The notes: generated from the letters alone by a model not told the origin. Shown: positions 23,755 to 36,042, counted from the stretch's first letter. The stretch is 64,000 nucleotides of DNA from Medicago truncatula (GCF_003473485.1 NC_053044.1:37762091-37826090); one strand, 5' to 3'. Translations and numbers: made by a program.

Positions 23755-24640
23755 AAATTTTAAGGAGGTATCTTTGATGAAGTTGATATATGTAAAGAAT
23801 CATAACAGCAAAATAGGTTGGTAATACCCATATCTTTAGTTAGCAAGACACCATGATAGAATGCATATAACTCGTCATACATAATGTCAGAAGAATTTAA
23901 AATGTAGTCAGAAAATCCTGACAAGTTGAAACCTGCATCATTTCTTAAAATTCCACCATAGCCAGCTCTTGTTTGGGAGTCAAGACAATTGCCATCAACA
24001 TTTGAGAATGACACCTGAGTGGTTTGCGTTGTTCCCCTTGATAGATATAGTTTATGGGCGCTGTGTTAGTGTATGTAGTGTAACAAGAGTTTAGAGTATG
24101 TATCATGCCATGAATGTTGAGAGAAAGACAGATAGTGGATCAATTTTCATTGCCTAAACACGTCATGTTTATGTTTCTCCATGTCTACCAAATCGTAGAA
24201 GCAAAGAGGAAAGAGAGAGGCCCAATGGAGCCAACTTTGAGCAAATCATGAGTCGCTTCATTCGAGAAGAAATGTAGTTGATTGAAACCGACATGCTGCC
24301 ATAAATTTCGAGAATGGTTACAATCTCGAACACAATGAAGAAAAGTCTCATTTTGAAGGTCGCACCTTGTACATATATATTGTAGATTGAGCCATCATTC
24401 TGTTGTTGAGCAAGGAAAGAGTAGGCGCCGAGTCAAGCCAACCAAAAGAGGAATTTAATATTTTCTGAAAACCGAAGCTTCCAAATTCAAGTCCAAGAAA
24501 GAGGAGAATTAGGAATGTCGACGTGTTCCATGTGAGAAATCAACCAAGAATACTCACTTTTAATTGTGTAAGTGTCGTTTATGTTATGATTCTAGATGAA
24601 AGTATCTTCTAAGGAGGCATTGGACTTGATGTTCGTATGT
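23755..24640 (-). pseudogene. RNase H-type LINE relic (zinc-binding plus RNase H module)
   Basis: Read on the minus strand, 24480-24170 holds scattered pieces of the RT zinc-binding module (SENIKFLFWLAW, then ETFLHCVRDC, ATHDL and IWWTWRN). 24014-23760 holds an RNase H N-terminal half (RAGYGGILRNDAG, DELYAFYHG, CCYDSLH). Frames shift several times and the domain stops after the second acidic position, so this is a dead fragment of a plant non-LTR element or an RNase H-like gene derived from one. Confidence 0.7.
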
Positions 24641-24666
24641 GTGTGTATGTGTAGACACACACACAT

Positions 24667-25008
24667 GCTAAAGTGCACTCCTCCTAAGTTTGAAAAAAGT
24701 TGCGATTTTGGTCCCCTATGAAAAAAAAATGAAAATTTTACCCCTTAATTTTACAAAATGTTGAAAAGCTACTGAGAAGACGTCACGTGTTCCAAAACAG
24801 GGAGCCAAAATTGCAACTTTTTTGAAAGATAAAGAGTTAAGAGAGCTTATTTCCCTAAAGATAAAGGGTCAAAAGAGCATATTTCCATAAAGTTAGAGGG
24901 TCAAAAGAGCATATTTCCCTAAAGATAAAGGACAAAATTTTCATTTTTTTAATAGGGGGTCGAAATTGCAAAATTTTGAAACTTAGGAAGGAAAAGTGCA
25001 CTTTATGC
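24667..25008. mobile_element. Inverted-repeat MITE with internal 32-bp tandem repeats
   Basis: GCTAAAGTGCACTCCTCCTA at the left is mirrored by TAGGAAGGAAAAGTGCACTT at the right. Inside, 24834-24930 is about three units of GGTCAAAAGAGCATATTTCC plus CTAAAGATAAAG. A lone left arm of the same family lies near 47672 (GGCTAAAGTGTATTTTTCAC). Confidence 0.7.
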
Positions 25009-25184
25009 TTTTATTTTACTTCAAGAATTTGTATGGATTATGAAAGAATCATGAATTTCTACGAATTATGTATGATTTATGAAATTTTGAATGGATTATA
25101 TATGGATATTTAAAAGTTGAAGTTTTTTGGTAATTAAAAAAATATTATTCATTGCACCAAAAAATAAATAAATTAAAAAATTCA

Positions 25185-25325
25185 TGGGTACCAATGAATA
25201 CCCATGGATACCACAGTATCCGTGGGTACCCACGAGGGTACGGGGCGAGCACGGGTATCATATTTATTCAACGGGGCGGAGACGGATATCATACCGTCTG
25301 TACCCGTGGGTACCCATAGATACCC
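25185..25325. repeat. Cluster of GGTACC/GGTATC palindromes
   Basis: GGGTACC, GGGTATC and their complements recur about a dozen times within 140 bp, giving a repetitive YPWVP-like reading. The cluster resembles subterminal repeats of a DNA transposon. I could not find borders. Confidence 0.5.
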
Positions 25326-25810
25326 TTATCGAGTTGATTGTCGGTTCGAGTTTTAAAACTATGATTTAATTCAATAAAGTGATATAGAAAAATGCTATTG
25401 AAAAACATAAAGTGACATTTTGTTTTTGTACCAAAAAAAAAAAAAAACATAAAGTGACATCAATACGGGACATTTATACCATTGTGTTTTTGCCACTTTC
25501 TCTTTCTTAACATAGAGGAGAATTTTTGGAACACAAGTTGTATCATTAATCAATTTCACTATTTAGCTAACCACATAAATGTACGTTGTTAACCACTTTT
25601 TAACAAATAGCTCATTAACCACAAAATGCAAAGTATTAATCTCTTATTTTACATAAATCTACATATATACTTTAGTCATTTTTTAGCAAAGGCGAGATTA
25701 CTGTATTTCATTCATAATAAGAGAGTACATAGTAGTTTATTAAAAAAATAGAGTAAATAATAGTAGATACATCATAGAAAACAAAGGGGTGAAGATGAGA
25801 TAAGGCGGCT

Positions 25811-26200
25811 CTAACAATAATATGAGCAAACCTTATTTACTTGCCTCCTAACAAACGACATCATAAAGTCGTGATTACTTGACAAAATATTTTTACACCG
25901 AATCACAAAGTCTTCAAATTCATTGAGGAGAGTAGTAGTAGTGTAGAGTGCATTCACTAAAGATCTACTGTCAGTTTCAAAGATAACATCATGCATACCA
26001 TTGAAAACTGCCATCTTCATTTCTTCTAGCCATCCAATGGTTTCCACTTCAAGAACAGTAGCGGAAATTTGCAAGTAATATGATTTTCCAAGTAAAAACT
26101 GTCTTAGTGAATCTCTAAAGCACATACCATATCCTAAGATAGAATGTTGTTGAAAATAGAAGCCTCCATGTTGCACTTGATCGTATCATTTAGAGGTTTC
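25811..26200 (-). pseudogene. RNase H domain fragment (LINE-derived)
   Basis: The minus-strand frame reads KCNMEASIFN (start of an RNase H domain), then LEVETIGWLEEMKMA, ETDSRSLVNAL and MSFVRRQVNKV, matching the order of the plant RNase H-like family (first acidic strand, E helix, D in ETDS, VRR..N). The first part is frameshifted relative to the rest and the C-terminal AH motif is lost. It is a second independent relic, about 1.2 kb from the one at 23755-24640. Confidence 0.65.
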
Positions 26201-29200
26201 GTCCATGAGAGCTCCACTTGCGGCCTCCACGTCCCCCTTTTGCATGCAGCTCCACTCGCGGTGAACATCATTTTTATTGTTAGTGACTTACATTTTTATG
26301 GTAAATGAAGTAATCAAAATGATTGAATTTATGTTAAAAAGTGGTTAACAACATTCATTTTGTTATTAATATATATTTGAAATTAGTTAATGACACAATT
26401 CAAATTTGATGTTATAAAAATCCTCCTCTATATTAATTTTATTTATTTATTAAAAAGCATTGTTCATCATATAAATACAACACTGCATGTGTCCTGTGAA
26501 ATAAAATCTCAAGTGAAACGAAATACAACCTCGGGTGAAATAAGTTCACACCAAATCAAAATTACAGTAGAATTATAACAAAATAGTTATACATGTATCA
26601 ATCAATCAAAACATGTATTAGTAGCATCTCACATTAATTTTTTTTAATATCATCTTAAAAAAAAAATTGAGTATCATCTTCTTTACAATTTTTTGCTGCA
26701 AAATCAATAATAATTTTTTTATAATCAATATTATTAAAAAATTATTTTCAATTAAAATTGAAGGCAAAATTATTTAATCTATTTTGTGGTATTGTAAATT
26801 GTAAATATGATGATTTTTTTAAAAATTTTAAGTTATGCAAGCATAATGAATCCTAAAAGACTCCTTAGAATATTTCTTTATCAAAATTTAATATTTTTGA
26901 GTAAACAAACATTCCATTTCATTTACAATCATATCAACTCCACCAATACCATTTGCAAAATCAAATTCTCTCTATTTTTAAAGTGATTAATCAAACCTTT
27001 ACTATTGTATATCCACATCAATATGCATGATTCAGATTTTATAGCGACTTATCTACATACATGTGACCACATCGTGGTCCTCGTCATCAAATTATGAAGA
27101 TTATGACAATGATGACATTAATGAGTATTGATTCTATTGCATTTGGATTTTATAGCGACTAATTATCTATATACTTGTGACCACATCGTGTCTAAAATTT
27201 TCGTATGACTCAGATAATTAGTCGCTATGTTTACATTTTATTATGACTCAGTAATTTATTTATTACTGCAATTTATTTATGACCAAGTTTTGTTAACTTA
27301 CATAACTTAAAAGATAAATTGACCAATTTTAAAGTTAAGGGATCAAACTGAACTTTAAAATATGCTAAGGATCAAAGTTAAATTAAATTTTTAAAATAAG
27401 TTAAGTGACCAACATTAATTATAGCAAAAAACTAATATAGATTTTAACATTATAATTTGGAGAAGGAAAAAAATGATTATTTTGGTAAAAAATAAGAGAG
27501 AAATATTATATATAACAAATTTTTTTTTTTTTTTGTGAAGAATATAACAAAATGATATTAGAATCATTAAATTTTTTCAAAATATAAATGGATTAGTAAC
27601 TAATTGGAGCTTCTTTTCCTATAAAAAAAATAAAAAAATAAAAAAAATTGGAGCCTTTTAATCATAGAATAATATCATATATGTAAATTTAGTTGCGATA
27701 TTTCTGCTACATAAAATATTAGAAATTCAATAAAAATTTAAATAAAATATTGGGTTTAGGGTTTAGTAAACTTTTTTCTTATTTCTTTTTTGACAGATTT
27801 TAAATATTTAATATAGCTAACTATGCATAATCCTCATTGATAATAAGAACATGCACCGCCACCAATGAGTAATAATCAAGACATGGATAACCTCATGGCT
27901 TTTCTATGTGCTATATAGGAGGATATTTCATTTCGTTTCCTTCACCATGTTTTCCTGCTGTTACCCATTTAATTATCTAATAGACTAGCTTGCATATATA
28001 AAGAAAAAAAAAAATCATCATACTACTATTTTTATATAGTGTTTTGCTTCAACTTTAAGTCATTAGCTAGTGGAAATCTATAATTAAGAAAGGGACGCCA
28101 ATAATAAGGACACTAATAGAGACAAACTTCCATCTCGATCGCTAGATTATTGCATGTTGGATCAATGATATTATCTGGATTTCATGGGGTCTCAAAACAA
28201 ATGATTTTAGCTCGTTGATCTCTCTTTCCCGACAAGTGTCTTATTGGACCAGATCTTCCCTGAAAGTCCAACATGTCAATTTTGCTGGATTTAAAAGAAG
28301 GGTCATGCTAACCGGTGTTTTCGAGAAACTGATTAAAGATGTTGAAATATTTTATTATTTTATTATTTTTCGATATCATTACGTGGGCAAACATCATAAT
28401 AATAATTATATTAACTATTTATCAATTGTGAGAATTAATTGATTAGTAATTGAATTAAGTAATAAGACTATTAAATTTTTAATTGGATAATTAATTAAAT
28501 ATTTAATTAATTGATATGAACTCAAGTAGAAAACAATGAAATATGTGATTATTTAGATGATGACTAAAATTATTAAAAGAATTCCGCAAAAATTTCTGAA
28601 TTATCTAGGTATCAATTATGAGTGGATGGATGTCTCGATGATCCATTAACAAAATAATGGAAAACCTTAATGGTAAAACTCTCTCATCTCCTCGTATGAA
28701 GAGAACTTGAGGCATGAAAGTACCGGTTGAAGAATAACCAAATAAGTCGCCGCTAACCCGTTCTTGTGTTTTCATAACAAATCACCTCCTCTGTGTTTCT
28801 GACTGTTGCTGTTGAGAGGGTTGCCATGAAAGCTTAATTCAGGTATTCCTAATACCCTAATTCTTAATATCCTTTATAAATCAAATATGTCGTAGATCCG
28901 ATCATAATCATGTTCAATGTTTTGTTTGCTTCCGCTAAAGATAAATCTATCATATTTAAGACCCAAATTCCCAACAAAAGGATACAAAAAACGGAAGTTA
29001 TTACTAAAAAAGAAACTTTGTTGACTTTTTATGAATTGATTACACAACTTTCAATGTAATAACTACTGTATAATTTCATTTTTTATTATCCTTAACCAGT
29101 GCCTTGGAGACATCGGTTAACATTTCCCTTAAAAGATAGAGTGCGGTTTGTTTGTAGATATTTTCAAAGGATTATCAACACGTATTCTTGAAAATTGAAA

Positions 29201-29280
29201 GTTAAGAAGAAAAAAAATTAACGTAGGATCTATGTATAAGAAATGGAAGCCTTTGGCTCCACTAAGATTTCAATAATATA
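26201..29280. other. Intergenic DNA without recognised gene
   Basis: No ORF here shows a domain. The only structure I see is the repeat at 27034-27235. Confidence 0.4.
27034..27235. repeat. Duplicated and inverted ATAGCGACT units
   Basis: GATTTTATAGCGACT followed by GTGACCACATCGTG occurs at 27036-27076 and again at 27146-27190. A reversed copy (AGATAATTAGTCGCTAT) follows at about 27213-27229, so a small inverted-repeat element carries a partial internal duplication. Confidence 0.6.
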
Positions 29281-29400
29281 CTCCATCTGTTTCAAAATAT
29301 AAGTAAATTTTATTTTATAGGTTCATTTAATTAATGATGTATCTGGTTCATATCATAAAATTTAAAAAATAAAATTTACTTATATTTTGAGACGAAGGAG
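29281..29400. mobile_element. Stowaway-like MITE
   Basis: A 120-bp element with ends CTCCATCTGTTTCAAAATAT and ATATTTTGAGACGAAGGAG, flanked by TA on both sides, as expected of Tc1/mariner-type Stowaway elements. The arms run to ATAAGTAAATTTTATTTTAT. Confidence 0.85.
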
Positions 29401-29696
29401 TATTTCATTGCAATTAGGAATCTCGACCATTCTTTTTCTTCCGCTTGAATTTTGTTTCAATGGTCGAAAGCGGAAGTTTGTTAGTTCTTAACTTGAGTGG
29501 TTGCCTAGCATATGCTCAAATTCAATACTTAGATCGATATATAAGATGCTAGACATTTGTTAATAGACTAAAAAAAAATTATCTTAAAAATTGTGTATTT
29601 GACTTATAGAAATACCAAAAAGTAATTTTTTTCTACATAAAATTTAACAATTTTTTCCTTTTTTTGAATCCTTAACTAATACCCTTATCATAACCA

Positions 29697-29895
29697 TATT
29701 AATGACGTGATAGTATGATAAGAGAGATATTGGATGAATGTATGAAATTTAGAGTTGTTTATTTATCATTGTTGTATAGAGTCAACCACATGCATATTTT
29801 TTTTAATTCTATACAAATATGATAAATAAACAAACAACTCTAAATTTCATACACTCATCCAACATCTCTCTTATCATACTATCACGTCATTAATA
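29697..29895. mobile_element. Inverted-repeat MITE with about 75-bp arms
   Basis: TATTAATGACGTGATAGTAT at the left and its complement at the right are almost perfect. Pairing continues through GATAAGAGAGAT, GTATGAAATTTAGAGTTGTT and TTTATCAT. TA-rich flanks (TATT/AATA) would suit a Tc1/mariner-type or similar element. The near identity of the arms suggests a recent insertion. Confidence 0.8.
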
Positions 29896-30548
29896 TATTT
29901 TTCCTCTTTGTTTCAAGCTGTAAACACCCACATGTGTGTAGTACACAAAACATTTCCAATTCCGGAAATGGTGGGACTAAAAGTATTTAATGAGAAAATC
30001 CAAGGGAGACAAGGATATGATTAGGAATGAATTCCGTGGTATTAAGTATAGGAGAAGGCACTGAAAATTTTCCACGCTTGAATTTGACAAATCATAGTGT
30101 GACCACCCACTACAAACCAAATACGTACCAATCACCTACTACAAACAAATTCCACACATCACAAGCAGAATGATCAATTAAAACACCCTCCAATTTTCAA
30201 CATCACTTTATTTAATGTTTTTGCCAATATTAAATTTTTCCAACCATAAAATTCACCTTAATTTCACAATGAAAAATGAACCATATTCCATCCTGCTAGG
30301 GCAAAATCACGATGACAAGTACAAAACCGTGTTTCACAAGTAATAACCATTTTCTTCAAAATTTGCGACTCACACATGTGTTGGCTGTTGCCATTAAATT
30401 AAGATATCATGTACTATGTCACACGATTTATCTCCCAAGCAAAAAATATTATAACAGAATTGAAACCAGTATTTAATGCATTCCTTCTTAATTAAACTCT
30501 CATATAACTTGATTTCGTTGCACATGCAGGAAAGAATGGGTGTTACTA

Positions 30549-30798
30549 GCTCCTCCGTCTCAATTTAATTGTTACATTTGAACTATATGCGTTTTTGAGA
30601 AATCGATTAGTTTGGTTGTTTTTAACGTTAAAACTAATATCATTCACTAAAACACTCTTAGTCAAGGGAGTGAAATTCAATAAATAACAATATATGTGTG
30701 GAAAATATAATAAATGTTTGCATTGATATTCTAATATAACAACTATTTTGAGATAAAAAAATGCAACTGTAACAATTTTTATTTTAAGAGAGAGGAAG
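30549..30798. mobile_element. Stowaway-like MITE, diverged
   Basis: GCTCCTCCGTCTCAATTTAA...TTGTTAC at the left pairs with GTAACAATTTTTATTTTAAG...AGGAAG at the right, with TA outside each end. It is longer and more diverged than the copy at 29281. Confidence 0.65.
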
Positions 30799-30800
30799 TA

Positions 30801-31440
30801 GCATATATTTTACATCTTTCATTAATGAGAAAGGATTGGTAGTAACATTTTTTGTTTGTTTGTAGATCGATGACGTGACAAACATCACATAAAATCCAAA
30901 CACACAATCACAAGGTCTTGGGTTTAAATTGGGTGAGATATTGTGAGAGAAACATCCAAAATATAAAATGTTTGACTATTGTAGAGACCTTTAACCGAAA
31001 TGATGTAATGGTTGACTATTGAAGCAATGTAACCATTGTGTCTATTTATGAAGAAACTCTTCTAAATGGTTTTTTCTCTTCACCTAAAGGACATGCTCCA
31101 AATAGTGGAGTTGGATGTTGACTTCAAGCGTGAAACTTGTGTATTTGGATGGAGAGCATCGACATGCTCCAAAGAGAATGTGATTGCTTAGTTGATTGGT
31201 ATGAAATATCCCACCTTCTTTGTTGACCCTTTTTTATTAACCTTTTTTGGAGGTGGACACACGTAGGTTGTTTCCGGTAAAACAAACTGTCAAAACCGTG
31301 CTTTGATATGCATATTTATATTGTAATCAACAACTGTAAATCATGTCTGCAATGTATAATCATATTTTAGGATCATGGTAAAAACATGGGTATGCATTAT
31401 GTTATATTATTGGGGCCTTTCAAATTATATAATCCAAACA
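30801..31440. other. Intergenic DNA without recognised feature
   Basis: No coding or repeat structure found. It lies directly downstream, in the transposase direction, of the MULE relic at 31450. Confidence 0.4.
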
Positions 31441-31449
31441 AATCTAGCG

Positions 31450-32240
31450 CATTTCAAATTATAAATTTGGCCTTAGCAAGATTGTAATCCTCGAACCACA
31501 ACATCTTCCAATAAATGTGAATTTCATCCAAACAAATGGGCGCATTGAGCTTTATCTTCTTGGCAATTGTACTTGCATACGAAAATCTACATGTTACCCT
31601 AATTACTTGAATTTATCCTTACCACAAGTCAATGCTTGATCTACCTTGTCTTCAATAAAATGCAATGTGTTCCTTGATATGTTTCTAACCAACTTTAACC
31701 ACAACACATTTACTTTGAATTGGTGTTCCATTTAAATTATGTTCATATGAAACGAGGATTGTATCTGAGTATGCCACAACTTTATCATGTTGTTAATGGA
31801 AGCCCACTTTTTACATATGCCAGCCATACTATTACCCATATGCTTTTTCAATCAAGTGTGACACAGTTAGTCTAAAACCTTACAACTTTCTCCATTACTA
31901 GTCCGAAAATAGTAGTTACCACGTATTCCAATTTTTTTGGAAAGTTTATGCAGTTGCATACAATTTTGAACAAACGACAATCATCAACATACACTTACTC
32001 TGTATCAGATTGCACTATAGCTTCCCATGCATCCATGACTGTCTTTCGTACATCTTTAGATTTGATCTCTTTCCCATCTTTCAATTTAAGATCCTTATCT
32101 TTGCAATCTATCATACATTTTGCTCAGACATTTTTGTAAATGTGATTCTGACACAACATAACAATTCACTTTAGGAAAACTGTTTAAACAACATTCATCA
32201 AAGCAATGGCCCGATTAGTGACAATATTTTGTAAGAAAAG
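31450..32240 (-). pseudogene. MULE-type transposase relic (Mutator superfamily)
   Basis: On the minus strand, pieces in all three frames line up with a plant MULE/FAR1-like transposase. First comes NIVTNRAIALMNVV near 32220-32180 (the VTDRE..L region), then VMDAWEAIVQSDTEY near 32040-32000. After that come FPKKLEYVV and FGLVMEKVV near 31940-31880, HTQIQSSFH and MEHQFKVNVLWLKLVRNISR near 31775-31690, and LTCGKDKF near 31640. Many frameshifts and stops interrupt it, so it is not functional. It shows that autonomous Mutator-like elements have lived in this locus. Confidence 0.7.
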
Positions 32241-32746
32241 TGCAAAAATGCTAAAGAAAGGGCACCAAAATGAAAGGAGGGTCAAAATTGAAATTTATGA
32301 AGAAATATCCAAATAGAGTTGGGCCACAATCTCAATTGGGTTTTCCTCTAACCAGGTGCTATTTAAACCTTTATCACCATTAACATCTTCCATATTGTTC
32401 TTTCTTTCAAAAAAAATAATCTTCCATATTGTACTTTTTTTTGGGTACAATAATATTTTTTTTGGTAACATCTTTATTAACATTTAATTTCTTTCATATT
32501 GTATTTTTCCGAATAAAAAATATATACATACAGACACATTTATAGAAAAAGATAATGTTTTTTTGGTTAAATAAAAAATAGATAAATATATTCTGTAATA
32601 TTTTTATTGATTTTTTTAATGAAAATCTCAATTGTTAAAAAAATTCCCAAATTAAATTTTTTTAAGGGAAAAAAATCTCCAAATTTAATGTTTATTTGCA
32701 ATTATCTTCTTATATCTTATTTTCAATTTCTTGGCTCATTGTCCCC

Positions 32747-32754
32747 TATATAAA
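32747..32754 (+). promoter_or_regulatory. TATA box of the F-box gene
   Basis: TATATAAA in the context CCCCTATATAAAGAGG lies about 85 bp upstream of the ATG at 32838. Confidence 0.65.
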
Positions 32755-32837
32755 GAGGTTACCAATATTTAATTTAATAAATCATACTTTGAAGAAAAGG
32801 AAAATAAAAAATAAAAAAACAAAAAAAGTTTATTCTC

Positions 32838-33590
32838 ATGGCTTTGTCAAGTGTCAAGAAAGAAATCAACGAGACAGCCATTATAAGCCTTGTAGAGGCT
32901 CTACCAGACGAGTTATTGGCAAATATAGTGGGAAAGGTTGCAACTTTCTCAATGGCTGATTTATTCAAAACCACATTGAGTTGCAAAGATTTTTGTAAAG
33001 CTTTAGAAGATCCTCATGTTTATCAACATGCAGCACTAGATAAATTTGCATTGATTCCACTTGCATGGTTCACCAGTGAAAAGGAAACCATGTTCTTGAG
33101 TCGTTGTAGGGAAATGGGTAATTTGGAGATTATTTACCGTGAAGGAATGGTGCAATATTTTAGCACTTTGATGGTGAATTTAGGTTTTGACAATCTGAAA
33201 AATGCTGCATTAGGGGGTCATCATGAAGCTAAATATGTATATTCTATGCTTTTGATGGCTAATGCTGAAAATGGAGAAGAAAGAAAATTAGGGTTTGATC
33301 TCTTTGGTGAACTGAAAAATTCATCGTGCATTAGTCTTGTGAGTTGCAGGAAGAGAGTGCAGTCATTTATTAAAAGCATGTGGTTGAGAAATTCGGTGGT
33401 GGTTCAAAATCAAGAATTGTCTTTGTGTTGTTCTAGCACATGTCAGAGCGGTGGTGGGACAGAAAAGGTGGTGAAAAAACATTCACTATGGAGGCAAATT
33501 GATGAATTTGATAATGATGTTAGTTTTTCATGCAAATATTGCGACGGGAATCATGAATTGGGTTTATTTTGTAAGTTGTTTCAAGTCTAA
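32838..33590 (+). CDS. F-box protein (At1g67623-like type), single exon
   Basis: An uninterrupted 250-residue frame. Residues about 15-60 (SLVEALPDELLANIVGKVAT...DLFKTTLSCKDF) form an F-box, starting with the LP-D-LL core that binds SKP1 in SCF ubiquitin ligases. Then come helical repeats (NLEIIYREGMVQYF, AALGGHHEAKYVYSMLL) resembling Sel1-type helices, as in the small plant F-box family around At1g67623 and At2g35280. The C-terminus has a CX2C...C pattern (SFSCKYCDGNHELGLFC). The likely role is substrate selection for ubiquitination in nucleus or cytoplasm; the substrate is unknown. A well-placed TATA box and a clean stop support a real gene. Such genes duplicate often, so expression is not guaranteed. 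Confidence 0.85.
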   Translation: MALSSVKKEINETAIISLVEALPDELLANIVGKVATFSMADLFKTTLSCKDFCKALEDPHVYQHAALDKFALIPLAWFTSEKETMFLSRCREMGNLEIIYREGMVQYFSTLMVNLGFDNLKNAALGGHHEAKYVYSMLLMANAENGEERKLGFDLFGELKNSSCISLVSCRKRVQSFIKSMWLRNSVVVQNQELSLCCSSTCQSGGGTEKVVKKHSLWRQIDEFDNDVSFSCKYCDGNHELGLFCKLFQV

Positions 33591-34073
33591 TTAATATTCT
33601 TGGTTAAAGTTGTTTTCTGTTCCTCAATTTTTGATTCAATATTAACATTGTAGAACCTCAAAAAATGAAGTTTAGTTATTATTCTTGGTTCAACTTGTTT
33701 TTATTTATGTTTAGTTGTTATTTCCCTCCAAAAAAGTTGTTATTCTTCCTTTGTGTTTCTACAAATAAGAATGAAACCAATTTCATGGCTCATGCAACTT
33801 TACTTCATAATAACTAAATCCTTCTATATATTTTTTTTATACTGCATGTATATTTATTTATATGAAAGTATCGTAGATTGGTCATAGATTTTTTTGGGGT
33901 TTAAAGCTTAATATTTTATTTATTTAAGAAAAATGCTGGTTGAAAACAAATTAGGGAAAGCAAGATTAGAACGATTTTGAAGCACACAATTGCAAGAGAG
34001 AATAGGAAGTTGACAGAGAAATGAGAAGCAGCACAATGAAGAAAATGCCATACATATAAAGAGAGTGCCTTAA
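33591..34073. other. Downstream intergenic DNA
   Basis: No gene seen. A phrase of the form ATTCTTGGTT(A/C)AA.TTGTTTT occurs twice (33595 and 33680), a small local duplication in the presumed 3' region of the F-box gene. Confidence 0.4.
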
Positions 34074-34270
34074 CGGCTTAACGGGTTGCACTTCGGTGAC
34101 TTTGAGTTCGGTGACTTTTGCTTCTATCTCTTCCTAACAAATAAGCCTCTCTCATCAAAATAATATATTTTAATCACTCATCTATCATTCTCTCTCATCT
34201 AAAATACTCTAAAGCCATCAAAATCACCGAACTCAATGTCACTGAAATGCTACTCCAGCTTAACCACCGG
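34074..34270. repeat. Inverted repeat (TTCGGTGACTTT family)
   Basis: CTTCGGTGACTTTGAGTTCG at the left is mirrored by GAACTCAATGTCACTGAAAT at the right, with CGGCTTAACGGG / TTAACCACCGG outside. It is MITE-sized (about 200 bp). Confidence 0.6.
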
Positions 34271-34347
34271 AACGGGGTACCACTTCGTCCAAAGGATAAT
34301 GAAACATCGACTTAAATATTTTGGAGTGACACACAAGAGAAGCCTAA

Positions 34348-35188
34348 GGCTTTGTTTGGGAGTTTGGAGGGGGAGGGGAGGGGAGGGTTTTGGAAAAAGG
34401 AAGGAGCAAGTGGAAGAAATAGAAGACATTGGGAGGAGAGGGCTTTGGAGGTTAATTTTTTACTCATGATAAAAAATCCCCCTCATTTAGGGGCAGTGGC
34501 GTTGCCAGGACCCTAGAGCAGGGGGTTCAATTTTTTAACTTCGATAAATAAATTTCATTTCATTAATCAAGGTCCAAACGCACATAGTAAGCAACTCTAT
34601 ACCCACCACATATCAAGGGTTGCAGAGAACTCACTCAATCATGTGTTCAAAGTAAGGATAAAAACAATGCAATAAAAGCTTATTCGAGGATTAAGTCCAA
34701 AACGAACACCTGATGGGCAAGCGAGGCGAAATATAATATAGGCCAAGACAACAAAAAAGTAGACAAAAGAGGATTAGCCGTTTATCCATAAAATAGAGTG
34801 AGTTGAAAGTGTAAATAAAGGTTGAGGGTATGCAATAAAAAAAACTAAGGGGGTTCATAGTGCAAAAAAATTGGATTATTGGTGTATTTTTCAAAAGTTG
34901 AGAGGATGCATGTGCATCCCCTGACTTGTACGTGGCTCCGCCACTGTTTAGGGGAACTCAAAAATTGTATTGGGGGAGGGTTTTGGAGGGTTTATATGAA
35001 TTTTTCAAATTCAATCTATGTTGTTATAATATTCTTAAAATTAAAGTATATTAATCATAAATATTAGTTTATCATTCTATAAAAAACTGTTATTTCAAAA
35101 AATCTGAATTTTTTGTCAATTTTTCTATATATTTCCAACCCCCCAAAACCCTCCACTCCCTTCCCCTCCATACTCCCAAAAGAGAGCC
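34348..35188. mobile_element. Harbinger-like MITE with a hAT-like MITE nested inside
   Basis: GGCTTTGTTTGGGAG...GGAGGG at the left is mirrored by CCCTTCCCCTCC...CTCCCAAAAGAGAGCC at the right. TAA lies outside each end (34345-34347 and 35189-35191), the 3-bp duplication of the PIF/Harbinger superfamily. Without the nested 453-bp element the host is about 380 bp. Confidence 0.8.
34494..34946. mobile_element. hAT-like MITE nested in a Harbinger-like MITE
   Basis: The ends CAGTGGCGTTGCCA and TGGCTCCGCCACTG are imperfect inverted repeats of the common CAGTGGCGGAGCCA type. TTTAGGGG occurs perfectly on both sides (34486-34493, 34947-34954), the 8-bp hAT-type duplication. No transposase. Confidence 0.88.
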
Positions 35189-35191
35189 TAA

Positions 35192-36030
35192 ATATTTATA
35201 ACATTACTGCATTGTTTAGCTTAAGACTCACCTAAAAGAGGCCTAAAATGCAGGTGTTTTGCTAGGAAGGCCATGCAAAGGAATATAGCTCGGATAAATC
35301 TACACCGATCTTACAATTTCAACATCATGATAACTCATGAGGATAAAAAGAACCTAAACTCAGTTCCATTATCAACAACATATAGGGCTCAAGCATTTAC
35401 CTTTACATGCATCATGCATGAGGAGTTGTGGACCGACATACACTTGAATCATATACTCGACCCTTAATATATTAGAACCATAGGCCTATATCACTAAATA
35501 CTACATTCTTTTAAACAATGGATAAAAATGTTTTTTATATTGCAATAATTGTAACCCCTAAAATTATATTTTGATGTCTCTTTAAATACCCTCTAGTTTT
35601 TCAAATATAATAATTTAAAAAAATAACTATTGTTAATTATTAAAACATCTTGTGCAAAACTTTGCTTTAAAACATTGGTCTGATCGGGCCAAGGTCCGGT
35701 TTGTTTGTGTTTATGGTAAATAAAGGATGGATCTAGGGTGTTGCCTTTACAATATGAGCAATGTTATTTGAACAATCCTTTCTTGTGACAACTTATTGGA
35801 CAACCAAATTATACAAAGAAATTTAGGTAGTGATACAAAAACCAAAGCAATAGAAAGAGAAAGTAGAAGAACAATGTGAGTATGAAAGAGAAAGTTGTCA
35901 TAAAAATTGTCAAAAAATTGTTGTTTAAATATCATTTCTCTTACAATATATATAGATAGATGGGAGATATTGACTGATTCCACGTTGTGGCCCATATCTT
36001 GACCACTTAACTCCGACAACCTGTACCATG
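35192..36030. other. Intergenic DNA without recognised feature
   Basis: Short ORFs on both strands show no domain. I saw no repeat border. Confidence 0.4.
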
Positions 36031-36042
36031 ATGGCTCTCTAT

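Noticed and set aside
24834-24930. CRISPR-like short repeats
   Set aside because: Contiguous tandem repeats without spacers in a plant transposon; no cas genes.
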